From positions 27,227,618-27,291,617 of the forward strand of contig OZ025242.1 in the NCBI GenBank assembly GCA_964019155.1: a DNA stretch of 64,000 nucleotides, read 5' to 3'. Below the pieces are notes generated by a model. That model worked only from the letters and a program-made list of their open reading frames with translations, had not been told where the DNA came from and did no database searches. The DNA is from Osedax fenrisi (taxonomy: Eukaryota > Annelida > Polychaeta > Sabellida > Siboglinidae). The number at the start of each line of letters is the position of its first letter. The stretch's first letter is position 1. Below are positions 12,941 through 26,260 of this stretch, in pieces. A program made the translations under genes and the position numbers.

Positions 12941-15900
12941 ATGTATAATCAATCTTCTAAGGCTAATATTAATAATCTAAATACTTGTTATATTCAGACA
13001 TTGAATAATTTTGATGATATTAATAGTGACAACGATATTCTAAATTATCCAACTCAACAACTTTATAATAGTATTGATAACCAATGTAACTATAATTATG
13101 ATATCAAAGTAGTTTCATCCAAAATGAACACTAATTTTTCAATAATACATTTTAATGCACGTAGTCTAGTCAAAAATTACAATGAAATTACTAATTATCT
13201 AAACTCATTAAATCATAAATTTGATGTTATAAGTGAAACATGGTTGAATGTATATAATAAAGATCTATATTTCATAGAAAATTATAATAATATACATATA
13301 ACCAGAGATCACAAACGTGGTGGAGGGATATCATTATTTATTAGTAAACAATTAAAATATATTTCAATTGATGCACTTTGCACAACTTCACCAAATCAAT
13401 TTGATATGTAACAGTTAAAATAATAATTCCAAAATCTAAGGATATTATAATAAGTGGTATATATAAATATCCAGAATTCGATATAATACAATTTTCTGAT
13501 ATCATTTACAACTTATTTAATACATTTACTACTGACAATATTCTATATCTATGCGGTGACTTTAATATAGATATATTACAATTAAATAGCTCTAAAGTAT
13601 CACATTTTATAGATATACTTATAGCTCTAGACTTACATCCTTTAATAACTAAGCCTTCGCGTATCACAAATATGACTTCAACCTTAATAGATAATATTTA
13701 CTCGAACCATAATTATACACCAATATCAAATGGTTTACTATATAATGATATAAGTGATCATTTACCTGTGTTTTGTATTCACAAAATGAATAACTTTAAT
13801 AAAATTATACATATAAATGATGAGAACGAATATTATATGTCACAAAAAAATATAAGCAATTATAAACAATATCTTTTAGACTATAATTGGGATGATCTCT
13901 ATTTATTAAATGATCCGCATGATTCCTTTGAATTATTTATAAATATCCTAGAAAACGCAAAAAAAAAATTCCGTTGTAAAAAAAAATCAAATAAAAAAAA
14001 TGTACATAAAAATAAATGTTGGCTTTTCAATGGGTTAATTAAATGTATAATTAAAACAAATAAATTATTCTATAAGTTTAAAATTAATAAATCTAGTACC
14101 TATGAAATCATATATAAGGAGTATAAAAAGTATCTTTCAAAAATTCTTATCAAAGCTGAGAGTAATTACCATAGTAAGTATTTCAATGACAATAGATACA
14201 ATCCAAAACAAGTTTGGAAAAAGATTAATTCTATAATATATGGACAACAATGCAATACAATATCTAACACAATAGATGATAATATACGCTGTGAGAAATG
14301 TAATGATTTCTTTTGCAATATTGGTGAAAAGTTAGCTTCTAAATTAGGTGATGATATTGATAAGAACGAAGTAACTAATTATATAACTAATATTAATCCA
14401 AATTCATTATTTATCACCCCTACTAGCCCTGATGAAATAATTAATATTGTTTTAAATTCTAAACCTAAAAATAGTACCGATTACCATAATTTTTCTTTTA
14501 AATTGATAACACAGATAATTACTTCAATATGTAATCCTTTATCACATTTAATAAATCTCTGTATCCTACAAGGTATATTTCCAAATTGCCTAAAAACAGC
14601 TAAAGTTATAACCATACATAAATCAGGTGACATTGATGATCCAACTAATTACAGGCCTATTTCATTATTATCGCCTTTTTCTAAAATTATAGAAAAAGTA
14701 TTAAAACATAGATTTCTAGATTTCATGGAGAAAAACAAGGTGATGAACAATGCCCAATACGGTTTTAAAAAGGGGGTTTCAACTTCGGATGCATTATCAG
14801 ATCTAACTGGGTTCATATCCTTGAATAAAAATAAATACTGTGCTACTCTATCGATTGACTTAAAGAAAGCATTCGACTCCATCAGTCACGATATTCTGAT
14901 AATAAAGTTAGAGAAGTATGGTTTTCGAGGAGTGGTTCTTAAATTGTTAGTATCTTTCCTTAGTAACAGAAATCAATATGTATCTTTAAATAGTTCTAAA
15001 TCACAACTAAATAATATTAAATATGGTGTACATCAAGGTTCAGTCCTTGGACCCTTATTATTCTTGATATTTATAAATGATATATTAAATATTAAATCTC
15101 TAGGTCATTTTGTACTATTTTCTGATGATACCTCAATTACTTTCCATGTAAATAATGTTGTTGAAATTGAAACTAATATGAACAATACTTTAAAATATCT
15201 AGATATATGGCTTTCTATTAACAAACTAACAATTAATTTAAACAAAACAAACTTTATAGTATTTAATAATGATAAAATTAAACTAGCTATTATATTACAT
15301 AATACTAGAATTATTCAGAAAAATTCTATAAAATGTCTTGGTGTTACAATTGATGTGTTTCTAATATGAACTGGAAAATTCATACAAATTTGGTTAAATC
15401 TAAATTATACTATGGCATTTCAATTCTAAGAAAATTAAATAAAATATTACCTATTCACATTCTAAAACTATTATACTACTCTGTATTTCATTGTCATATT
15501 AACTACTGTACCCATATTTGGGGTAAAAATTATGAAATAACTACGAGACATATATCTATATCTCAGAATAAAGCTATACGATTATTATACAGGAAAAATA
15601 GTAGAACTAATGTTGATTATATCTATAAACAACAGAGAATCTTTACTTTTAAAGAACTACTATTTGTTATACATGTAAATACATGTAAATTCATGTTCAG
15701 AGTTATAAAAGGTATGATCCCTCAAAGACTTACTAATTATTTCATAAGATATTATTCAAAATATAACATGCGAGATTCATATAGATTTATAAACCCTTTT
15801 GCAAAAAATAATTGTAAACAATTTAATATAACAAATAATGGACCTAGATGCTGGAACAATCTTCCAATGTCTCTAAAATCTATTTATAGTAGTATTACAT

Positions 15901-15956
15901 TAAAACAATTTTGTATTAAAATTAAGAATCTAATACATACAGGTTTTATATTCTAA
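12941..15956 (+). pseudogene. LINE ORF2: endonuclease + reverse transcriptase, two frameshifts
   Basis: APE-type endonuclease from about 13135 (FSIIHFNARSLVKN, then SETWLN, RGGGISLFI, LCGDFNIDI, and ISDHLPVFCI near 13760). Reverse transcriptase about 14590-15350: NYRPISLLSPFSKIIEKVL, SIDLKKAFDSISHDIL (catalytic Asp), HQGSVLGPLLFLIF, and LFSDDTSI (the catalytic DD, with Ser where Ala is usual). The C-terminal region includes NNGPRCWNNLPMSLKS, typical of LINE ORF2 ends. Frame breaks: one near 13405 inside the endonuclease, where the frame moves by one base, and one near 15360 just after GVTID. No other stop interrupts the three segments. Encodes the nicking and target-primed reverse transcription machinery, inactive here unless the two breaks are sequence errors. 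Confidence 0.85.
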
Positions 15957-16653
15957 CATTATATTATTCACCAGATCCTACACGATCTCAATACCCAAGC
16001 TCAGAGTTTATGCAGCTTGGAATGGAAAAGTCATTTGTCCATTTATTACCCTTTATTATTTTATTAAAATTATTTATATACATTTTATTATATCAAACTT
16101 TTTTTTCGTAATTCTACTAACATGTTGAGTATTTATGTAATTGAGTTTGCTTACTCACTGTATTATTTATTATTACTTATAAGTATGATTTATTTTTATT
16201 ATTTGGTATGTATGTATTTGAATAGTGCGTAGATGTATGCATGTTTGTGATTGCCAGGGGATATTGTCTAATTGATCATGTGACGATTATGTCAACAAAA
16301 CATTACAATTTATGGATTTAACAACCCAGGGCCTGACCAACCCGAGACTTCTCACATGGTTTGGTTTGGCAATTCCTCAATGTACGTTACTTGCACGGCT
16401 GCATGCATGCATCTATATCACTTTACATATTATGTTACGTTATGTGAATTCATTATCGATATAAGATATATTATCATATCTCGACTATTACCATTATACT
16501 GTTACTACTACTATTATTATTATTATTATTGTTGTTATTATTATTATTATTATTTTATTAAGGGTATCCTTAGTATAAGCTAAATATAGCTTCTGGGTAT
16601 CCCTCCGATTATTATAGCAAATATTCGGTAAATAAAGTTCATTCATTCATTCA

Positions 16654-17383
16654 TAATCTATTTTAAATGATATTGTATTATTCCTATTAAAATATTTCTT
16701 TTATATCTTTCACTATTAAATAATAATATATTATTATATTAATGTATTATCTTATTGTAATTATCACTTAAATATGAAATTCTAAATTATAGTTATTATA
16801 TACATATTTTCAATTTTTTTAAAGTATATATTTGTATCAATTGTAATATATTTTGTAGTTCAGATTTAAATATTAATGTAATATTTATCATATATAATTT
16901 AACATATGTATGCCATTATAAATGTATGCCATAACAAATTTATGCTATAGTGGTATATATCATTTGAAAATTCTTTGTAAATAATTGTATTAAAATCTAT
17001 TATTTTTTTTAAAACAATAATTATTGCATTTATTTGAGAAACTTTATAGTATGGTACTAACTTTGTCTGATATATTTATTGTAATGATCTTTATATTTAT
17101 ATTTGTTAATAAATCCTTTTAGAATAAAAAATAATATAAAATATTAGTGAATTTTTGTCTCTTATTATTTATTTGTTTTAATTTATTTATTTGCTATTAT
17201 TGTAATCATTATTAATTATAAATTATAATTTATAATTTATAAATATAATTCTACCTTTAAACATTCTCCTTTAATCATTTATACTCTACTAATATAAATA
17301 ATATATACTCCAATAATATAAATTTGAAAATTCATTTACTCTTTATATTTCTGATAATATATAATATTGATCCTAAATTATAG
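16654..17383. other. AT-rich DNA between LINE and downstream exons
   Basis: No gene, repeat family or strong splice signals recognised. Confidence 0.4.
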
Positions 17384-19215
17384 TCTTTAAAAGTCGAACA
17401 GTTATTGAAAGTTTATATACATGAAGTCCCTAAAATCTTATCAAATACTAAAACAATATTATTTTCCAAGGGATTTGAAAGCAGGTTATTGTATTTACTT
17501 ACCATTGATAAGTTAATTACCTATTATTTTCTTAATTAAAATATTTAATTTTATTAATGTACTACTAATTGTTATATATATTATTAAAAAGATCCGAACC
17601 CAGCTAACAGTAAGAACAGCATAACAGTAGCATAATAGCATATCTGATAATAATAGCAGCATAATAGCAGCATAATATCATTAAAAATTAATATCAGCTA
17701 ATAGCAGCATAATATACTTAATATGGCAGCATAATAGCAGCATAATAGCATCAAAAACAAATTATATGATATCAATGTTGATATTATATAATGTAGTATG
17801 ATATATTTAAATGTAAAAATGTAAATGAATTAATATATTGTATTATTATAAGCCGATTATAAGTTAAATTTTGAATTTAACCCTTGACCTAAGTTTAATA
17901 ATAATACTAATCTTTGGTAATAATCTAGAGCGCCAATAATATTATGTAATATTTATGTGATGATATATATTTTATCATCCCAATTTACTTGTTTTACTTA
18001 TATAATATATATTCTTCTATTCAATAATTAAGATGGAGAGTACATTGATACAACGGTTATAATTAATTATATTTAATAATACATATTGTATCATGATTCA
18101 AGATATAAGATAAATAATGTAACTTAATGTTAGGTTTTAATAATTTAATATTAATTTATAATAAAAACATTTTTTTAAATTAAAATATTAAAAAATAATA
18201 CTATTTTTAATTTTTTTAATTTTACTTTATTAAGTTAACATATTAAACATAATTTTAATTATAGCGATTTATATTATTAATTAATATTATGTTTCTATAT
18301 AATATATATATATATATATATTAATATGTTATATCTCTTTTAATTTGTAAACCTTTATAATAAGTTTATATAAAAAATGATATAATATAATAAATATTAG
18401 TATATATATAATATTATACCATATTATGTATAGCGTATTATATATAATACGTACATTAATCCATGGTATAAATTATAAATGTATAAATTATACTATATTA
18501 ATAATAAAATTAAATATAATATTATATAGTATATAATGGTATCATTTATACTAATATTTTATTCGTGTATTCCGTTTATGTTACTAAATATGAGTATCTA
18601 TAGAATATTTAAATATATGACTTTATTAAGTCTAGTTTCGTGTAATATACAATTAATATATAATAATATAATTATATTCTATTATAAATTATAATTTATA
18701 ATGTATATAATATATATATTAATTCACTTGTTTTAATAAATAAAGTTTTACTAAAAAAGCCCAATGAATAGAGGTATAGGGGACTTTGATAATAATCACA
18801 ATTATATTTATTTACCAATCTTGTATTTATTATTATATGCTTATTATTCAGAAAAAGAATTCAAAGAAAAAACCCGAGATATGATGAAGATTATTCGGGT
18901 TTTGTACCATCACCTAATAGTAATGAGTCATTACTAATGACCAGATATCTGCTAAAAGACCTCGGTTAATAACCCTATATATATATAAAATATTTCCCAT
19001 AAACAACTAATAAATATGACTAAATATAGTATATATTGTATTATTTTACTGTTTTGATTACTCTTGTAATATCAAACTAAATGTACATAATTTTACATTT
19101 TGTACATACTTGTTTGATAATAATTATATTATCTAATATATTTCTATATAGAATCAAGTCATTCTTATCACTCTAAAATTCAGATGAATCTGATGGAGAA
19201 TTAGAAAGTTTGTGA
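17384..19215 (+). CDS. 3' exons of an unrecognised gene (three phase-consistent exons)
   Basis: Inferred exons 17384-17484, 18852-18964, 19184-19215 with stop TGA. Acceptors TTATAG, TATTCAG, AATTCAG; donors AGCAG/GTTATT and CTCG/GTTAAT. Phases are 2 then 1 and both joins keep the frame open. The translation starts SLKVEQLLKVYIHEVPKIL, continues with a basic stretch KRIQRKNPRYDEDYSGF, and ends acidic (DESDGELESL). No family recognised. The first intron (1.37 kb) contains the fold-back element at 17600-17760. The exons could belong to the zinc-finger gene upstream, with the LINE sitting in an intron, but nothing links them directly. Support is splice-site and frame consistency only. Confidence 0.4.
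17600..17760. mobile_element. Fold-back element with AGCAGCATAAT repeats, copy 1 (left end only)
   Basis: Begins CCCAGCTAACAGTAAGAACA, matching the end of the complete copy at 44188-44533 (CCCAGCAAACAGTAAGAGCA), and continues as imperfect 11-bp AGCAGCATAAT units. No right terminus seen. Confidence 0.7.
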
Positions 19216-19292
19216 TATTATAATACATTAAATGTTTATTTCATGTATGTTTATTTCAATATTTCTAATATATACTTATATATATAATGATA

Positions 19293-19345
<53 letters not shown>

Positions 19346-19455
19346 TATATATAAAATCTATTAAAATTTATATATGCATATATGCATATAGAATACCAAT
19401 ATTACAATTTACAAAATCCTCATTAATTTATATGGAAAAGTAAGTAATAGTTATA

Positions 19456-19505
<50 letters not shown>

Positions 19506-20536
19506 TATTTTATATAAATATATTTATTTTTATATATTTATTATATATATTATATATTAATTATTTATTTTTATGTGGGTTTAATTAATTTGAATTGATT
19601 TTTATTAATTCATTTGAAAATAATTTATTTCATTTGAATTGAATTTAATTTGTTTGTAATATCTAGTATAATTCTTCACTGATATGCATATATGTGAAAT
19701 TAATAGCAATGTAATTTACCACCATGCCTCATATTTAGATACTATGATCCTCCCACATATTTATTCTATAATTTATAATATTATTATTTCTCGATTGTTG
19801 ATTGTTTGCCTATTAGACTATTAGACTATTTGCCTATTTATCTATTATTTATTAATTATAGGTATTCCTGATACTACATTGCTATTAAATAAATTATAGC
19901 TAAAATACAAACAAATGTAGAACAATATTAGTTTAAAATATTTCAAATAATAGTGGAAAAATATTTGTAAAATATTCCAACAAATATTTTTTTAAATACA
20001 ACAAATATTAAAAAATATTACAAAATATATTTTTTTTAAATATAATATTCATATCTTTTATATTTATATAATTATAATATCTTAAAATAATAATAGTTCA
20101 ACAATTAGTTGAAAAATATAAAAAATATAAAAAATAATTCAAACTATATTTTTTAAAAATTTCGAAACAAAATTAAAAAAATAGTTCAACAATTTTTTTT
20201 TAATATTTTAACAAATTGTTTATAAATATTTCAAAAAAGTTCTGCAAAACATTTTATATGGAAAAAAACTCATTTTTAATGGCAAAAAGTTTATTTGTTG
20301 AGCTTTTCTCAGTCAAACTAATATAACAGTCCCCCGGTCCTAGAGTTAGCTCCACACAGACACACACACATGTATACATTATTAAATGAACTTTCTTTTA
20401 TATGTATAGATATATATATATATATATAACATTTACATAATCCAACTCACAAATGAAATACAAGTTATTTATGCGAACAGTTAATATTTATGAATTAAAA
20501 AATATCCATTAACACTATTTATTTATTAATTTAATA

Positions 20537-20574
<38 letters not shown>

Positions 20575-20871
20575 CCTATCATTATTTCATACTAATTTAT
20601 TATTATTCTTTATTCACTAACACAAATTTATAATATAATTAGATTCATCTTCTTATTAAAAATCTTCCTATTTACATATTTTTATAAGAAATGTGATTCA
20701 TAAAGTGTTTACTTGTAATACAAGTCTTGTATATATATATATTTTATTTTAATAAATTGTTACTTAAATAAATACTACTTATTTATTAATATATATTTTA
20801 TATTGTAAGAATATTAGATAAATAATGATTTCGTAATATAATTTTAATGTTAACATAAGAATAATATTTAT
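19216..20871. other. AT-rich DNA, no gene seen
   Basis: Contains (TA)n at 19296-19341, 19461-19504, 20408-20426 and 20545-20571, and an A/T-homopolymer-rich stretch at 19900-20290. No supported gene. Confidence 0.5.
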
Positions 20872-21081
20872 AGCAGCATAATATACTTTTAACGGCAGCA
20901 TAATAGCAGCATAATATACGTTATAATAACTGCATAATAGCAGCATAATATACTTTTAATAGCAGCATAAAAGCAGCATAATAGCAACAAAAACAAATTT
21001 TATAAGAGCAGCATAACAGCACAATGTAAACATTTGAGGCTATTATTTTATGCTATTATGCTGCTCTTACTGTTAGCTGGG
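20872..21081. mobile_element. Fold-back element with AGCAGCATAAT repeats, copy 2 (right end)
   Basis: Imperfect 11-bp units, then the family's subterminal block GCACAATGTAAACATTTGAG and the right end ACTGTTAGCTGGG. Left terminus absent. Confidence 0.75.
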
Positions 21082-21114
21082 AAGAAATCCATAGAACATG
21101 CATGTACGTCGTAC

Positions 21115-21118
<4 letters not shown>

Positions 21119-21171
<53 letters not shown>
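21119..21171. repeat. (TA)n microsatellite
   Basis: Simple TA repeat between two transposon copies. Confidence 0.9.
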
Positions 21172-21180
<9 letters not shown>

Positions 21181-21197
21181 TATTGTGTGAGTATGTA

Positions 21198-21696
21198 CAA
21201 AGATTTTCCAAAGGAAAGATATTGCACTTGTGTATATTTGTGTTACCTAATAATTCGATATTGCCATCTAGCGGTATTATTCAGATAATAAGACATTTCT
21301 ATATTTATTGTAATAGTAAATAATAAATTATATACAATATACATGTATATTGTATTATAATATGTAGTTACATGATTTTAAAATGATAATATAATTATAT
21401 AACAATAGAATACACTGATTAGTTATATTTAATATAAACAAATAAAATAAATGATAAATATATTGTTATAAATCTAATATTAAATAAAACTACATGTATT
21501 GTATTATATTGTAATGATTTTAAATGTATGTATATAATTAGAAAACAAGAAATTTAAATAAAAATATCACATGATTTAACATTTCATATACTATTTCGCC
21601 ATCTAGTGTTAATATTGTTTTTTCATTTTAAATTTAAATTTCGAGGTACTAGAGATAGATAGGGAGTGCAATATCTTTCCTTTGGAAAATCTTTGG
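21198..21696. mobile_element. MITE, ~500 bp, ~31-bp terminal inverted repeats, TA flanks
   Basis: Left end CAAAGATTTTCCAAAGGAAA followed by GATATTGCACT; the right end is its inverse (AGTGCAATATCTTTCC ... AAAATCTTTGG). TA flanks both sides (21196-21197, 21697-21698). A second inverted pair lies inside: GCCATCTAG near 21265 and near 21600, in the same orientation. No coding capacity. The target type suggests Tc1/mariner. Confidence 0.7.
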
Positions 21697-22405
21697 TATG
21701 TATTTTATCTTAGTATTTCCACATGTATTTTCTTATGTAGATCTAATATTTTATATCCTAAATGTACTATATTAAATGAACTAATATATTATATATATAC
21801 ATATATACATAAACTAAATTATTACTTAATTTCATTTAATATTATTTTAAAATAATTGAACAACACATTTGTTATTCTATATTCTATATAGGTTAAAGTC
21901 TATTTATGATTAAATTAAAATATTTAATTTGTATTCTATCATATTTATTTAGTAAATAGGATCAAAGTAACATAATTATATTATTCAATTTGTATCATAT
22001 TATTTCAATATAATTCAAATATTAATGAAATATCAAAGAATATATATACTAAATTATTACTTAATTTTGTTATTTAATATTATTTTGAATAATTGAATAA
22101 ATAAAACAAATTTGTTATTCAGTATTTAATATAAGTTAAAATCCATATATATATATTTATATGCATCATCAAATCGTCCCCAATGCAATACATCTAATAT
22201 ACACAAGGGTATCATAAGTTATAACTTTATAATATATTCATTACATTTATATATATTCTAATTTATATTTATTTTCATTTTTAATTCTAATACTGGTTAT
22301 TTCAAAAATTATTATTTATGTTTATAAATGTAATATGTATATCATGTTAATGTATACATTATTTGTAATATGTATATTATTTGAAATAAATTAAGATTCT
22401 ATATA

Positions 22406-22759
22406 TTTGTGCCGGCTGTTAATACGGCTGACAAGGCGTTAGTCAAGATACGGTTAGATTAAATTTTATGCTATTCAAACACACACACATATATATATAT
22501 ATAACATAATATATGTAGTTACTATTCTTTCATTATAACTAAATATACATATGTCTCATTAGTTTATTAAACACAATAATATGATTTTATATGAAAAGTT
22601 CCGTACTATACACTACATATTAAACTATGTTATTATCATATAGAGATGTGCCGACAGTTAATAAGTCGGACAAGCCGTCTGCTCAGATACGGTTAGATTA
22701 AACTTTATGCTATTCAATCAAACATATATATATATATACTACGTTTTTACATAATGAAC

Positions 22760-22816
<57 letters not shown>

Positions 22817-23094
22817 CTATATCTACTACTATCACTACTAAACAGGAACAAGAATCGCCGAGAACGGTAAACTATATAATACTTATTTAGCACATTAAAT
22901 ATTATTATTTGTTTAATATATGTATGTATATATGTCTATATCTAATGTGTATGTGTACGTGTGTATATTAATATAAACTAGGCGTATATAACTAATGTAT
23001 ATATATATATATATACTTTTATAAGGCGGAGAAGAAATGGGCCCATGAGCAGGCAGAATGGGTAAGTGCTACATTTATATTATACTAAGATATA

Positions 23095-23130
<36 letters not shown>

Positions 23131-23184
23131 TTTTACAGCCAGAAAACGCAACACATTAATATTAACCTAACTTTCAACCAATAA
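22406..23184 (+). CDS. 3' exons of an unrecognised gene, with a duplicated exon
   Basis: Candidate exons: duplicated exon A1 (about 22406-22452) and A2 (22644-22691), both ending ATACG/GTTAGA; then 22846-22866 (21 nt, AACAG acceptor, ACG/GTAAAC donor), 23026-23061 (36 nt, donor GTAAGT), and a terminal exon from 23139. Entering from A1 or A2 (phase 2) all exons join without a stop to TAA at 23182-23184, giving a basic C-terminus (RNKNRRERRRRNG). The alternative phase-0 reading of the last three exons is also open (AEKKWAHEQAEW, stop 23157-23159). A1 and A2 encode related peptides (VPAVNTADKALVKI and VPTVNKSDKPSAQI), so they could be alternative exons. These exons are clearly more GC-rich than the surrounding DNA. 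No family recognised. Confidence 0.4.
22752..22814. repeat. (TA)n microsatellite
   Basis: TA repeat in the intron before the 21-nt exon. Confidence 0.9.
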
Positions 23185-24892
23185 TAATAAATAATATACA
23201 CAAAATCTTTATTCTAACTTATATTACTATTCATTATTATTTATTACAACTATATATATCACTTACAAAAAATCTCTAACGGGTACCTCCTATATATAAT
23301 ACGGTATGTTGTGGGGTGAATTGACTACATATGGTTCATCGTGATTAAAATCGATGGATATATGCAGTACGTTCATTGTCTCATATCATTTCACCTTGAA
23401 TCATCGATCTTAGTATTACGATCTTAGTATTACGTATAATTGTGTATAAATTATATATATATATATATATATAGATATGATTTTATAAGAAGAAAAATGT
23501 CTTCTACAGAAAAATGGGTTCGTTGTACAATTTAGTATAATTGCGTATATACATATTAATCTAATAATGACAAATAGATGTACTATTACGAATAATGTTT
23601 ATTAATCATTTATAAATAATATTAATTTTAATTAGTGTTTTATATATATATAGTGAACTTGGAAAATTCCATCGAATACTGTAATACATAATACGTTTTC
23701 GTGGTTGTATTAAGTGATTTACTTTTAACTATAAAATAAACTAACTATTCAGTATAAATATTAAAGGCTAATGTTTTTTTATCATGAATTTATGATTCGT
23801 AATTAAATTGTTTAATTATAATTTTTTATTTTTCTAACATTATTCTATTATACACGTAACTATATATATTGTTAATATTTAACTTTGAACATTCCATGTC
23901 GAGCGTTAACATTTATTTTTTAATTTGTAATCTAATTCTTTTCTAACTTATATTTATAGATATCTATAAATAAATATAATCGTAATAAATAATTAATAGA
24001 ATCCACTTAATTATTATTTATTATTACTAATATTACTATTACTATATATATATATATACGAAATATTTGTACTAATAAAGTTCTTTTAGTAATAATGTAA
24101 CTACTTTTAGTAATAAAGTTTAGTTCTTTTAGTAATAAAGTAACAACTTTTAGTAAATAAGTTGCTTTAGTAAAAAAGTAACAACACAAGGTGCGTTAGC
24201 CCTTGACCAGTAAAAAAGTCACTTGTAATATGTATATTATTTGAAATAAATTAAGATTCTATATATTTTATTTTTATGTATTTTAAAGAAATGTATTTAT
24301 TTTATAACATTCTATATTTTATTTTAATGTATTTTTATAAATGTAATTTAATTATCAGTAAACAAATTTCTATATTTTATTTTAAAGTGTTTTTATAAAT
24401 GTATTAATTAATATCAGGCATATTTATAAATGTAACTAAATCCTATATTTTATTATATTTTTATAAATAACCATAATGAGGGGCCATGAAAACACAATAC
24501 AATAGTACAATTATGTTCTTGTATTGATTGATAATTATCATATACATTATAATGTATTAAGTTCTAGAAACACAAATGAAAAATATACTGTTTATATATT
24601 TTATAATATATTAATTATATTAAGTATTATTATTATACTAGTTACTCCCCGTTTTTATTATACTAAATCAACAGACATGCGAATCGATTAATTGATTTAT
24701 TTGTTTTATTTTATAAATTATGGAAATAAAATATACTTATTTCGATATAGATTGTGAATACCGATAACTTTCGTATATTAATAAATTGCATTTGACTTGT
24801 AGTTTTTGAGATGCACGGGTGACACTACTACACATATGTCACTATTGTACACCTTTCCCCTAACACATCTGTACTGGTGCATTTCTTAATGC

Positions 24893-24928
<36 letters not shown>

Positions 24929-25299
24929 TATAATTAAGTATATACAATTACATAATTACATAAGTAACATTGTAAATATATAAATTAAATTAAATAAAGT
25001 TATAATTAATGATACAAAGTGAAATAATATACATTAATAGTAAATATATTAAAGAATTATTATATGAATTAATTTGTTTTTATAAACAATAGAATTATAA
25101 AAATAAATATTATCTAGTTAAACCATCGATATAAAGAAAGACTTTCTTTATATCGATGAGTTAAACTAGTAGTTGTATACATGCATTACAAAATTATATA
25201 TATATATATTATTTATAATCGTATTGTATGATACAATTTGTATATCTATATATTAAAATATACAGATTTTAACGTTAGATGTTAACGTATATTAAATCA
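23185..25299. other. AT-rich DNA with a minisatellite and a long hairpin
   Basis: Holds about five imperfect ~24-bp units of the type CTTTTAGTAATAAAGT at 24060-24190; a 45-bp segment at about 24223-24269 that exactly repeats 22366-22409 (contains GAAATAAATTAAGATTCTAT); (TA)n at 24898-24925; and a 35-bp hairpin at 25124-25158. No gene supported. Confidence 0.5.
25124..25158. other. Perfect 17-bp inverted repeat, 1-nt spacer
   Basis: CATCGATATAAAGAAAG, one A, then the exact inverse. The same stem, slightly altered, recurs at 26607-26638. Confidence 0.8.
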
Positions 25300-26003
25300 T
25301 ATATGCTTTATACGCTGTGTTCTGCTATAGTTTCTACTAGCGGTTGTTGGAAACGTTATTTCCTCCCTCCAACAGTCCTGGTATACGCCGGTTTTGAAAC
25401 TATCCTGCCGAGTGCGCCAAATGAAGATGAGTCATTAACTTCGTCCGTTTTATAGTGTATTCAACATACTTATTCAACTATACACATATACACTATATAC
25501 GTTGATATGCCATTATCAATTCCTACCGCGGTATCCTAAACGAACAATTTATCTATAAATCTTAATACACGTTGTTATCTATCTGACGAGAATATGAAAC
25601 TACTGTAATAATTAGCGTGTGTCGCACGAATTCAACGCTCGCTGCCGCACGCATTAATTGTAGCGAGTGGTGATTACCAACCGTGGCAGTACTCGGAATT
25701 TGCGTATGTTGTAGAAGGTGTGTTTATATTTTAAGATAATGATTGACGCGTGATTGCATATTCTATATGCAGACACACTAATTGATTATATAACCAAATT
25801 AATATTTATATATTAAATTTAATTTAATGGAATTAAATCTACTAATTTATTTTATTAATTATGTATATATAAATCATTGATAATTATAATTATAATTTAT
25901 AATATAATTTAATAAATGTAATATATAAATACATTACCTATACATAGATACTATAGTATACTTATATATATAATTCTTATAATATTAATAATTATAATAA
26001 TAG
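25300..26003. other. GC-richer unique block, no gene defined
   Basis: 25300-25740 has noticeably higher GC and CpG content than its surroundings (for example CGCTCGCTGCCGCACGC near 25636). It could be a promoter or 5' UTR, but I find no supported exon chain or start. Confidence 0.3.
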
Positions 26004-26260
26004 CTATTATTATAATAGCAGCATAATAGCAGCATAATATACTTTTAAAATTAATAGCAGCATAATAGCAGCATAATGGCAGAATAATAGCAGCATAACA
26101 GCAGCATAATAGCGTGAAAAATTAATAGCAGCATAATAGCGTGAAAAATTAATAGCAGCATAATATACATTTAAGAGCAGCATAATAGCACAATGTAAAC
26201 ATTTGAGGCTCTAGCATATGCTGTTATGCTGCTATTATGCTGCTATTACTGTTTGCTGGG
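26004..26260. mobile_element. Fold-back element with AGCAGCATAAT repeats, copy 3 (right end)
   Basis: A series of 11-bp units, then GCACAATGTAAACATTTGAG and ACTGTTTGCTGGG at 26260. Left terminus missing. Confidence 0.75.

Larger units (their letters stand above)
12100..16653 (+). mobile_element. Nearly complete non-LTR retrotransposon (LINE, Jockey/CR1-like group)
   Basis: A two-ORF LINE: ORF1 12161-12850, ORF2 12941-15956 (endonuclease, reverse transcriptase, C-terminal region), then a ~700-bp 3' UTR ending AATAAAGTTCATTCATTCAT, which looks like a polyadenylation signal plus (CATT)n tail. The 5' boundary is approximate. Only two frameshifts interrupt ORF2, so the copy is relatively young. 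RT blocks of the type SIDLKKAFDSISHDIL and GVHQGSVLGPLLFLIFINDI suggest the Jockey/CR1 side of the LINE tree; exact clade not determined. The 3' UTR holds a (TTA)n run at 16505-16555. Confidence 0.85.

Noticed and set aside
18760..18960. Alternative unspliced frame from 18760 (MNRGIGDFDNN...)
   Set aside because: It runs through the acceptor region into a stop near 18930; the spliced reading at 18852-18964 fits better with its neighbours.
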